Assembly: GCA_021234155.1 (NCBI GenBank)
Contig: JAJEKV010000013.1
Span: forward strand, 18,100,746 to 18,164,745
DNA: 64,000 bases
Direction: 5' to 3'
From: Isoetes taiwanensis
Taxonomy: Eukaryota; Streptophyta; Lycopodiopsida; Isoetales; Isoetaceae
In this document: piece by piece, positions 31,576 through 40,750 of the stretch
How positions within the stretch are numbered: the first letter of the stretch is position 1
How the letters are laid out: every line of letters begins with the position of its first letter
Translations under genes and position numbers: made by a program
Notes under the pieces: model-generated
Databases searched by the model: none
The model's input: only the letters and a program-made list of their open reading frames with translations
What the model was told of the DNA's origin: nothing

Positions 31576-33744
31576 AACTTAAAATAGTTGATATGATGAC
31601 TTGGATGCTTGCAACACACAAAAAATAACAAAGTTGACAGCTTGATAAGTGTCTGCATATGTCCAATATGGTGAGGGATCTTTAGTAATAGGTTCTTTTA
31701 AGATGGAAAAACAATTGGTATTTGAGCTAATACCAAATATAATTGATCGAATGACAGAATTGAATATTGATCCAGAATGTTGATTTTAGAGACTTTATTT
31801 AAGGTAATACCAAATACACATCTACCTGCATATCTGGCCATTTACTATCCTTTGTTTTTTACTGAAGGATAATCTTCATGGGTTGGGACTTGATAAATTT
31901 CATATAGGTTGCAAATCAATTCAGAGAATAAATGTTTGTAGGACCTAAATTAGATGGTTTTGTAGTATTAAGATGAGTCTACTCAAAACCTTCCACGATA
32001 ACATTAGAAAAAATAGAAGTTCAAACAGTAGGCACAACTCTAGAGGAGTTTTGTTTCTAGCTGTTTGTGCATAACATGTAAACAATACATTCTGAATTGG
32101 CTATCCTTTTTGCTTGGGAAACAATTATACATATAAGACATTTTACATAGCAGATTATTTGTTGGTTCCTCCTTAAAGAATATGGTGCAACGATATGCCA
32201 ATGGGTGTTCATTATTTGCCTGCATGACATGCATAAAAAAATGTATGAAAAGAAATAAATACAAATGAAATAAAGAGCATATGATACGTTACCATTTTCA
32301 TGCCTCAGATTCGCACTCAGGCCATCGGTTACGTCATAATTACTGTTTATTATCTCACAAATGAAAAAGAACATAGACTCGGAAGATGTGGAAAATGTGT
32401 GATGCTTTACATATCCGGGAAACATTGCCTACCAAGTTACCATAACTAACTCTAAATCCGCACAATTTGCAATATCTAGCATTATAACAGGGGTTTTTTT
32501 TTTGTGATTTTATACGTTTTTTGGCATGGTTTTCCTATGATTTTAGCGTTGTATCCATTGGGCCATACTAAATAGTATTTCTAGAGTGCGGCTTCTTTGG
32601 AGCGTTGATCTGGATTACCTTCAACAATCTAACGGTTGTTATTTTGACCTCCTTATTCATATGCATGAAACGAGAAAAGTTCTCTTCTCTGAAAAGTTCT
32701 GGTGGCGGCGTTGTCGATCCGTCCTGTTGATCCGTCTTCCTCTGTCTTCATTCAAGAGTTTTGGTATGCCAGATATTGCTTTTTTGTTTGCTAACAATGT
32801 TTCTCGTTTTAATCATATTTGGAATATCTAGCATGAGCATGGCAAAGAAACATTCATAAAAAAAACCGTTTTTGATTCTGTTTTACAGCGTTAGTTCCCT
32901 GAATTTCATGATCTTTGATGGCAGATATTAAAAAAAACCGTTCTTCATTCTGTTTTACAGCATTAGTTCCCTGAATTTCATGATCTTTGATGGCAGATAT
33001 TCATCTTATTGGTAGATTTCAGATTTGCTGTTGTTTTATTTGGTGTTGCTTTTCAAAATCCGAAACCTACATGCAAATATCTAGCATGCAAAATTGGAGA
33101 TGGAGACAGAACTTGCAGTTTTCCCCTAAATTTATCTTCCTCAACTTTACCTCTGAAAACCATTGGCCCCTCAGTCCGAAACTGGAGCCGCCATAGCCAG
33201 ATCTTGCAGTTTTATCTTAAATCTATGTTGTTGGAGTTTACCTCTGAAAACCATTCGCCCCTAGGCCGAAACTAGGACCATGACTTCACATTGTTAAGGA
33301 GCAGAATCTGCCTCACACAAATTGGCCGCCATAGCCAGATCTGTTGAGCTTTTTTTCTGTAAACCCTCTGGAACGTGTGTCTAGCATGCTAAGATATTTT
33401 GTTTTCAACATCTAGCAACACCAAAGTTACATTCGACCCTCAGATCGCCCTATTCGATCGGCTTTCCATGTCTTCTTGTAAGCAGCTGCCATGTTCGATT
33501 GCACAAACCCTAACGGTGCCCTAATATCCGGCTGTCTCGAAAATCCCATGCTTCTTGACCTTTGCTTTCTTAACTATTTCCCTTTAAAATTTTAAATGTC
33601 GCCCTTCCTTTCAATATCTACTGCCCATTCTTTAAGCTTTAAAATTTAAAATCTCGCCCTTCCTTTCAATATCTACCATTACAAGCTGTATTACTCATAT
33701 TATTACTACCATTACTAGTGATTAACAATTGTGTTGTTTTTTTA
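31576..33744. other. Intergenic; small tandem and direct repeats
   Basis: No gene is recognised. A unit of about 70 bp is duplicated at about 32861-32928 and 32930-32999 (ending 'gatctttgatggcagatat'). The phrase 'tttacctctgaaaaccatt' occurs at 33145 and 33238. AATATCTAGCAT occurs at 32471, 32823 and 33076. Frames at 32586-32831 and 32987-33275 have no recognised domains. Confidence 0.4.
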
Positions 33745-33747
33745 ATG

Positions 33748-33766
33748 CTAGATATTAGATCTAGAT
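33748..33766. repeat. Left arm of a short inverted repeat around the HUH ORFs
   Basis: ctagatattagatctagat pairs, with one gap and one mismatch, with atctagtttaatatctag at 35109-35126. The two arms flank the two overlapping ORFs at 33830-35070. The sequence is AT-rich, so chance is possible. Confidence 0.35.
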
Positions 33767-33829
33767 ATTACAATGAGACGAATGACATGAAATAGACGAG
33801 GCCCAGGCTCAACGTCACGAACGGGAGTC

Positions 33830-34207
33830 ATGCAGGCAGAAGGCATCACGTATGAGATAAATCACCCTGCACAAGAAAATGTCGTGGAAGCCGAAGAGGC
33901 CGAAATCAACGAACATGTCGAGGTATTTTGCAACACATTACATCTTAATAAGTCTCCACCACGTCAAGTTCCTAGACCATCTAGCCCTATTAGAGATTGC
34001 AGTCTTGTCAGGCAGACAAGAAAAGGAAAGCAACCTCTTATTGAAGATGATGATACAGATTTGATTAGCATTCATACGTCTAGCCCAAGTGACACAGATT
34101 ATTCTGAAAATAACCAAAGAAAAAACAAGAAAAAAGAACAAAGAAGCAAGGGAAGAACAAACAACAACGCAAAACTAAAGGGCCAGTTGGTGGAGATGTA
34201 TCCATAA
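33830..34207 (+). CDS. Acidic/lysine-rich ORF upstream of the HUH protein
   Basis: 125 codons from a good ATG, the first after a stop at 33788. Residues 1-40 are Glu-rich, and the middle is Pro/Ser-rich and disordered. Residues 65-85 are Asp/Ser-rich and the end is a run of Lys, Asn and Arg resembling a nuclear-localisation or DNA-binding segment. No domain is recognised. The last 100 bases overlap, in the +1 relative frame, the ORF of the HUH protein. The slippery sequence at 34120-34126 is positioned so that a -1 shift would fuse this ORF to the HUH domain as an N-terminal extension. Alternatives are a one-base indel in an A-rich tract, or an upstream separate protein. Confidence 0.5.
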   Translation: MQAEGITYEINHPAQENVVEAEEAEINEHVEVFCNTLHLNKSPPRQVPRPSSPIRDCSLVRQTRKGKQPLIEDDDTDLISIHTSSPSDTDYSENNQRKNKKKEQRSKGRTNNNAKLKGQLVEMYP

Positions 34208-35070
34208 CAATAGGAATTGGGGGCACAAATGTTGACCCAAAATTGATAGACAATATCCTACAGCTCTTTATTGGGCATTGTCATGCAGGATTAGTTGCAA
34301 CAGAGCGTGGATCAAATCTAGATCATTTGCACTTCCAAGCCACAGCCAGACTCAAAACAGTAGGAGTCCAGGGTGCTGCAGCATTACTCAAAGTAGCTAT
34401 GAGATGGAACATCACAAAGCCAGCTGGAGCCAAAATAATGTGCAGGATGCTAAAGGACAGAAAGCTGCATTGCTTTGAAGGTATGTTAGGTTATTGCATG
34501 AAGGACTTTGGAAAGCCTCATTTCAGTGTGCACATGCATAATGTCTCATCAACAGAATTAATGAGAGGGAAAGAAAAATATGCGCTGTATGGAGCAGGAG
34601 AAATCAAAGATGAGGTTTGTCTAGATCCTAAAAACTTACTCATCAAAGTCCGCCACTTTGCGAATTATCGCATGGCCAATCGTCGTAAGCCACCACTGAC
34701 ATTCACAATCACAGAGATGATCAAGACAGGAAAGTTCTATCTCAGCACACAATGGGCTATACCTACTAATGGTCAAAACATAGACCAAAGAAAAGTTGAA
34801 GCTGCATATGATCTAATAATGAACCCATTCCAAGCAACCCGTGAGAAAGTATCGTTAGTTCTTTATGGGCCACCGAATAATGATCCAACACGCCCGTCAA
34901 GAGCCCGTAGCAGTAATCCATTTGCTAATCCCCCAAGGTTTAACGAAGATCTGGACGAAATTATTGAAGCATATGTTGCAGACAGACTCCAAAATACAAT
35001 TGTAGTTGGAGATTTAGGTGATAACGAAATTATCCTCACCAACTGGAACCCATCTTTTGTAGCAGAGTGA
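34108..35070 (+). CDS. HUH-type (Rep-like) endonuclease domain protein
   Basis: This frame is open from 34108 to the TGA at 35068 but has no early ATG (first ATG codon is well inside), so it needs a frameshift, splicing or the upstream start. SITIGIGGTN (34201-34230) could be Rep motif 1. LDHLHFQA contains His-Leu-His (34324-34332), the metal-binding HUH motif in the U-H-L-H-F-Q form of rolling-circle Reps. GYCMKD (34489-34506) matches Tyr-x-x-Lys with a single catalytic tyrosine at 34492. Spacing between motifs is 56 residues, close to that of CRESS-type Reps. No SF3 or Pif1 helicase follows; LVLYGPPNND near 34858 lacks a P-loop lysine. It differs from Helitron Reps, which have two tyrosines. 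It may belong to an HUH transposon such as the replitron group, or be a captured Rep. Function is inferred from the motifs. Confidence 0.55.
34120..34126 (+). promoter_or_regulatory. Candidate -1 ribosomal frameshift heptamer A AAA AAC
   Basis: AAAAAAC is a canonical X XXY YYZ slippery heptamer. Its zero-frame codons AAA (34121-34123) and AAC (34124-34126) are exactly the codons of the upstream ORF, and slipping back one base enters the frame of the HUH ORF, which is open from 34108. No strong stem-loop or pseudoknot is evident in the 60 A-rich bases that follow, which weakens the case. The similar AAAAAAG at 34130-34136 is out of phase. Confidence 0.4.
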
Positions 35071-35108
35071 CACTTACGGGTATTGAATAGAACACTATAG
35101 TAATTGTC

Positions 35109-35126
35109 ATCTAGTTTAATATCTAG
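35109..35126. repeat. Right arm of the short inverted repeat around the HUH ORFs
   Basis: atctagtttaatatctag, the partner of 33748-33766; it lies 38 bp after the HUH stop codon. Confidence 0.35.
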
Positions 35127-35189
35127 TATAAAAACATATTATTTCATTACGTTTTCATTTCCTCAATCTCATCAATTTGTTTTGTTAAC

Positions 35190-35609
35190 ATGCAGGTTAT
35201 AGAAGCCCCCAATGAATCACCTCCACGTAACATCCTCGTCATTCCTGAAGTAAGCAATAATGTGGAGCCAGAAATTATCATAGTACCAGAAAGCCCAATA
35301 GTTAAAGTTCAAGTTCAGTTAATTCTTCCGCCATCAGCACAACCACCACCTCCACATGGCGAGGACCCTATTGACGTTATGTCACTGTGGTTAGTTGGAT
35401 ACATCAATGACATGCGCTCGTCTATACAACAAATCCGTAACACACTGAACTCAATTGAGAACTTCATTCTTGATGCGCACATTCATTTGGACATAGACCA
35501 GTGGAGGCAATTACGTGTGCAAATAAATAGGCTAACTGCCCTATGCAGGTTGTTTGATAGGCAAATCAACGAAGATGTGTATCGCATCTTAAGTCGCTAT
35601 CCATATTGA
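35190..35609 (+). CDS. Proline-rich/helical ORF downstream of the HUH protein
   Basis: 139 codons from ATG at 35190. Residues 1-60 are Pro/Val/Glu-rich (EAPNESPPRNILVIPE). Residues 65-139 are predicted-looking amphipathic helix (DVMSLWLVGYINDMRSSIQQ, QLRVQINRLTALCRLFDRQI), which suggests a coiled-coil or oligomerisation domain. It lies 119 bp after the HUH ORF on the same strand with similar codon use, so it may be a partner protein or last exon. The start sits in TTTGTTAACATGCAG|GT, which also looks like a splice acceptor, so an intron between the HUH ORF and this one is possible. No family recognised. Confidence 0.5.
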   Translation: MQVIEAPNESPPRNILVIPEVSNNVEPEIIIVPESPIVKVQVQLILPPSAQPPPPHGEDPIDVMSLWLVGYINDMRSSIQQIRNTLNSIENFILDAHIHLDIDQWRQLRVQINRLTALCRLFDRQINEDVYRILSRYPY

Positions 35610-35939
35610 ATGCTTCAAAATTGATATATGCTACTTTTACTATCTCCAATGACTAAATAAATTTATAAACAATATGTTTTTAAAGCGTATGTAATTAAAT
35701 TACATTATGCTATAATATTATAGTTTGTTACTTATGCTTCATATTAGTATTTGTTTTTATTTGTTATAATGCTATACATGTTTTACATCTGACATATTAT
35801 TAATTACACAACATAACACCAACTCATCCAAGTGTGATGTAATATTGTTCGTTTTTTGCCCCGAAGGGACAAAAATGTTTTTATAACACAAACCATTACA
35901 TTACACGCCTTAAATTAAATTCCCCCTTAAACCCCCTTT
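35610..35939. other. AT-rich spacer with a palindrome
   Basis: Very AT-rich. It contains a 14-bp palindrome (ctataatattatag, about 35709-35722) and a hairpin-like ttttttgccccgaagggacaaaaa at 35852-35875. No gene. Confidence 0.35.
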
Positions 35940-36214
35940 TGTTTGGGTGCATATTCACACGGGGGGTGACATAGGGCAGCGAGAGCCCTTATAATTATGT
36001 TTTGCACGTACAAAATCAACACCATATAGTATATTGCCTGAAATCTTATAGTATTTTGCAAATCTTGTTATACAGTATAACAAATTCTATACATCCATAC
36101 CCCACAAACGAGGAACTTTGTGTACGATGTAGATTAAGGAATAAGGGGTGAATATGCCTATCCAACAGCTCTCGTTGCCCGGAGTCACCCCCTGTGTGAA
36201 TATGCACCCAAACA
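35940..36214. repeat. 46-bp inverted repeat pair (foldback)
   Basis: Arms 35940-35985 and 36169-36214 are reverse complements at 41 of 46 positions (tgtttgggtgcatattcaca at the outer end). The 183-bp centre is AT-rich with no gene. The outer arm ends may be terminal inverted repeats of a MITE-like element. No flanking duplication was confirmed. Confidence 0.65.
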
Positions 36215-38746
36215 ACACCAAGTTGTGTGGGCCTGCTTAGTCTAACAATTTCATATATACTGGAACATACTTGACACGTCTCTTCCAAGTCCAACACTTT
36301 GCAGGCATGGAATGTTTAAACATAAGTTCGAATTATCAGAGTAATGTATAACAAATTATTCTCATTATATTAGCCTCAAATGGGTAAGCCTTAGATGGCC
36401 TTGTTTCTGGATTAATATTGGTTATAAAGCAAGAATAATCTTTTGCATATCCATGATTGAAATGAGAGTTAGCACATAAAAAACAAGAAAATGGCTTCCT
36501 GATCTGTTCCTTCCCTTCTCGTAACTACCTTGATTTCATTTTTGGGTTGCCCCTAGGGGGGCAAACCCTTGTTTATGTGGGTTTTTCGCATATCCTAGGT
36601 ATATGCTAGAATATCCCTAGGATATCTTGGTGACCGCCAAACTTATGATTGGCCGTAAACTCGGTCACTTCGTTGGTGGGCAGCCGGCTCTCAAACAGAG
36701 CTAACCTAATCGCATCCGTTAACTTCATTGGCACATGCTCATTTAGGAACCGACCTGGTATAAGCTGGAAACGATGATGTTGGAGCGGATCATTTTCTCT
36801 GGTAACTTGATACGGGGTTGGACTACAGAAATATAGAAATATGGAAGACTCTAGGTATGCCTTATCCTTCTTCAACAGAGAATCACATCCAGCTTAACTT
36901 CATTGGCACATGCTCATTTAGGCATCACTGCCTTGAAGGATCTACATTTCAATGAAATATATTTTTCTCGGATTTCGAGGCTTTGTCTCATGCACAGCAA
37001 AAAGGCAAGATTCTAAACTCCATGGTGTTTCTTCATTTCTAGCTTTCAGGAGTGCTCTTTAAGAATCTATTTTGATTATAGTAATGCTTGCAGGCCATGT
37101 CCACACAAGCAAGTTGAAAGCGGATTTATACCTTTCTAAGATATGCCAATGTTCAACGTGTTTTCTTCAACGATAATAGTTCCAAGTTATGAAGAACAAG
37201 GTAGGCTCTAGGAAGCTGATCACGTTCAATTCATGCCACAGACCATGCCACAGAAAAAATCGTGTGCTGGCATGCGCTAAGACTGTTTGAAGATATGCAC
37301 TAAAAAGGTGTGATTTCATGGAAATTAATAATCCGTCTTGTGGCAGAGCCCTATGGTCCTTTTTGCATTATCCCACCAGAATCATAGAAACTTTCGTTTG
37401 CCTTAGACCTACAATCTTTCTGTTTACTATTGCAAGAAACGTCTGCAAAGATGTAATTCAAAGACGCGTTTAAAATTTGAATATGACACGTTTGTGCAAA
37501 CCGCGGAAGAGCATTTATATTGTGTGTCTCGCTCTCTTGTGTTGTTCCTTTGGAAGATTGGTATTGCTTACATTGCAGGCGTTGAATAAACCATGTATCA
37601 ACATGTATCCGAAGTCTTTTTAAATGCGATCAAGTGTTTAACTAAGGTTTCGCGCGGGATGCATTTATGATGCATGATGATCTTTGTGTTATGCATTGCC
37701 TTTAGCGCATTGCGCAAATGCTTGCATCCGGATCTCGTGATCGAAGATTAAGGTGCATCTTGTTGCTTCTACTTATTGCATTGTAATCATGATCGAGGAA
37801 TATGGTCTCCATCTAGACTAGTGTGCTTGTCACAAGTTTTATCGCCTGCTCACACTCATATTATTTAAGGGACGAAGTAGCTTGGAGATGAATCTAGGCT
37901 GTCCTTGATTGTTTATGTAGCGGTCGGTTTTGGGTAATCTGTGCATTACGTCATCATCACTTTATTTCGTTTGAACAAGTCTTAGTTATCCGACGCGTGG
38001 CGTGATTTACAACCCTTCAATTTTGATTGTACACATCATATATATATAAGCCCTTGTCAGTTTGGAGATATGCATTATCATGCTTCTTATTTTGCCTTCT
38101 TCAATAGGACGACCTTTCCTGCATCCATGTGGCCAGATGGACTAGCGGAAACTGGTATGTTGCATTAAAAAAGAGAGGCATTGTATGAATTTGTCATGTA
38201 CATTACTAAGGCTTATATGGACTGCCAGTCAGAGCACTAAAAGAATCACATGAAATGAACTGCTATCAAGAATGTAAGAAATGGGCAATCGGCGGACTTC
38301 AGAAACTTTTCTTCACCAAGAGAGTGAATCGTTATTGCATCTGATGTTCAGAACCAATTGTAGTGGGGTTGGGCAAGCACGCATGGGGTGGAAGAGGATA
38401 TCAAGTATAGACAACGCAGCAGTATCTTCTGGATAGTTTACCTATAGCATAGAGATCATAAGATGAGAGTCTGCTAACCATTTGCAAATTGAATGTGGGA
38501 GATGGCATGGAATCAACAATTTTGCAAGTACGTTAAATCTGCAGGCTGGGCAAAATCCATGTATCACATACCAGCGTCAAGGTTTGGAGAACTGTGCAAT
38601 GGTCAATTTCTTGCAATTTCTTACAAGAGTGTGTAAGACTCCCTGTCTTCTCAACAGAGGTTAAATAGTGTAGATGTATAGCTGCCCAAACTGTCACGAA
38701 ACATTGCACCTTATTGAACACTAATTTGACATTTAGCATGCAGCCC
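36215..38746. other. No gene recognised; dispersed repeat at 36541-36640
   Basis: 36541-36640 carries the reverse-orientation counterpart of 46795-46890 (gggttgcccctaggggggca and 'tatcctaggtatatgctag'). The phrase aacttcattggcacatgctcatttagg is repeated at 36720 and 36895. A reverse frame at 36606-36875 looks protein-like (PYQVTRENDPLQHHRFQL) but is unrecognised. The remainder, to 38.7 kb, shows nothing. Confidence 0.4.
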
Positions 38747-38884
38747 AATTGGCGAAGAGATCTTATTATTGAAACCATTTTAATGGCAATGAAGAGTAAT
38801 GTTCATTCAAGCCAAAATTGGCGAAGGGATATTATAATTGAAACCAGTTTAATGGCAATGAAGAGTAATGTTCATTCTACTTCC
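38747..38884. repeat. 69-bp tandem duplication
   Basis: Units 38747-38815 and 38816-38884 (starting aattggcgaag) are nearly identical. They lie directly before the PPR fragment. Confidence 0.75.
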
Positions 38885-38899
38885 TTGCAGATTGCTGTT

Positions 38900-39806
38900 G
38901 TGCTAGAGGATGTTGAATTTGTTGAGTACCTGATGTTTTTGTTGGAAGCAGTCTGGTGGGCATGTATGCTGAATGTGGAAGCTTTGAAGAGGCAAAGAAG
39001 ATCTTTGGCAAGTGGCCAGTTCAAAATACTGTGATGTGGAATACAATGATTGCTGCATGTAACCTGCATGGTAAGCCTGGTATATCTCTAGAGTATTATA
39101 ATAATATGATGAAAGCAGATGCACTTACATTTTCCGGCATTTTAAAAGCATGTGGTAATATTAGGGCCATAGGAATGGGCAGGTTCATCCATGAGCAGGT
39201 CATTGAAAGTGGTCTTTAATAGAGAATCCCTCTGAAGAGTGCTATAGTAGATATGTAGGCCAAGTGTGGGAACTTAGAAGAGGCATGCCTATACTTTGAC
39301 AAATTCTTGAACCTGGATATTGTATTATAGAATACAATGATTGCCGCGTATGTGCAACATAGTGAGCCCTGTCTTGCCATTGAATGTTTTGAATGCATGA
39401 AACTACCTTGAAAGCATGTGGCAACATCGGAGGAATAGAGAGGGGCAGGTATTTTCATGAGAACATCAGGAAACGACTTCAATCTGATGTCATTGTGGGA
39501 AGCACTCTTGTTGATATGTATACAAAGTGTGGAAGTTTTGAGGAAGCATGCAAAGTTCTAGATGAATATCTGGAATGGAATGTAATATCTGTAATTGCAA
39601 TGATTGACGGATGTGCACAGCATTCGGAAGGCTTCCTTGCACTGAAATACTACGAAGAAATGCAGGAAAGAGGAATAAAACCAAATAGTGGCACGTTTCT
39701 TAGCATGATCAAAGCATCTGGTAGCGTCAGTTTAGAATGGGGCAGATGTATTCATGAGCAAGTAATTGAGAATGGTCATCCCAGTATTCCTTTAGGTGCT
39801 CCCTGA
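38900..39806 (+). pseudogene. PPR protein fragment with premature stops
   Basis: Several PLS-type pentatricopeptide repeats are readable. Frame 38956-39219 contains ECGSFEEAKKIFGKWP, VMWNTMIAACNLHGKP, and FSGILKACGNIRAIGMGRFI. A broken stretch at 39220-39390 includes AKCGNLEEACLYFDKFLNLD and NTMIAAYVQHSEP. Frame 39393-39806 contains SDVIVGSTLVDMYTKCGSFE, ALKYYEEMQERGIKPNSGTF and a last L/S unit. The pattern MYxKCGSxEEA, 35-36 residues apart, is diagnostic. Stops at 39217 and in the middle, no start region and no DYW domain indicate a decayed copy. Intact relatives bind organellar RNA, usually for C-to-U editing. Confidence 0.8.
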
Positions 39807-40023
39807 AGCCCAGCAAAAAGCATATTGATTCAAGTTTATTTTTCATCCCTCTTTGCAAAATTTCTCTAGCAGATTGTGTTGGTAAAATTTTATGGCTATT
39901 TGTGCTTATATTTGGCAGCTCTCTGTATTTTGAGTCCGTAAACCATTAGTTAAAGTACGTTTTGAGCTTCATCTGATATGATTGTAGCTGAGGTGACACT
40001 TAGTTAGGGTTTTCATTTTGTAG

Positions 40024-40750
40024 GTATTGCCATCAAAAGGTTTGGAAGTGAAACTGAGTGGCTCTATAGCCAATGAAGATTCACCAACTACAGAGCCTCC
40101 TAGTGTTCTTCTAGTCAACTGGCAATGTAATGTTCTTTGATCGGTGTTATATTTCTTAAAAGAAGACTTAACAGTTTGTGATTTAACTGACTAGCCTATG
40201 TATTCAGGTGAGAAGCAGGCTAAAGATCCTTATCAGGTTTCAGTAACTATTCATGTAGAGGGATACAGTCCTATAGTTGTCATACAAACGATGTGGTAGG
40301 AGATGCATTTTGTTATTCCTTAAACATGCTATACTGTCTTTTATTAGTCTTCAACTTGCTATGTGATCTTTATGTTGAAGCTCATCTACTATAGAGAAGC
40401 GTCAAAAACTTGAGAATTCTGGTTCGAACGATTGGGCAACATTTTGGAGTTCTGTCATTTATGTACATTCTTCACTTAGCTGATATAGGTTCTTTATTAC
40501 TGAAATTTGCCTTTCTTTGACATAGCATTTATAATGTAGCTTTACAATTCTGGGAGTAGTGTTTTGCTGTGCCAGTTTCTGCTATAATGTGCGCGTAGAG
40601 CATAAGGTAAAATTCCATTCTACAACAATTCTTAACGACAACTGATGCATGTACTTTAGGCAGCACAGACTTGAGGCATTGCCGGGATTAAAAATTCTCT
40701 CAAGCTCTCTCGAATATGTGGGTAATCGTACTACCAATGTGTTTTTCAAG
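40024..40750 (+). pseudogene. Exon-like blocks of an unrecognised conserved gene
   Basis: A block at 40024-40126 follows TTTGTAG and ends at GTAATG; it encodes VLPSKGLEVKLSGSIANEDS...SVLLVNWQ. A block at 40208-40295 follows TATTCAG; joining the two at the GT-AG sites keeps the frame through a split Cys codon (NWQ-C-EKQAKDPYQVSVT). Further blocks, KRQKLENSGSNDWATFWSS (about 40397-40453) and HRLEALPGLKILSSSLEYV (about 40667-40723), look coding and are preceded by AG acceptors, but I could not phase them with the first two. The style suggests a plant membrane protein with a beta-rich lumenal domain. Upstream exons are not seen, so this is a fragment or a gene with decayed exons. Confidence 0.45.

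Noticed and set aside
34130-34136. AAAAAAG as an alternative frameshift heptamer
   Set aside because: Its codons are not in the zero frame of the upstream ORF, unlike AAAAAAC at 34120.
34858-34890. LVLYGPPNND as a Walker A helicase motif
   Set aside because: It lacks the GK(S/T) residues of a P-loop.
35700-35845. Geminivirus-like nonanucleotide origin (TAATATT-type strings)
   Set aside because: Only partial matches in very AT-rich DNA and no stem-loop placing the string in a loop.
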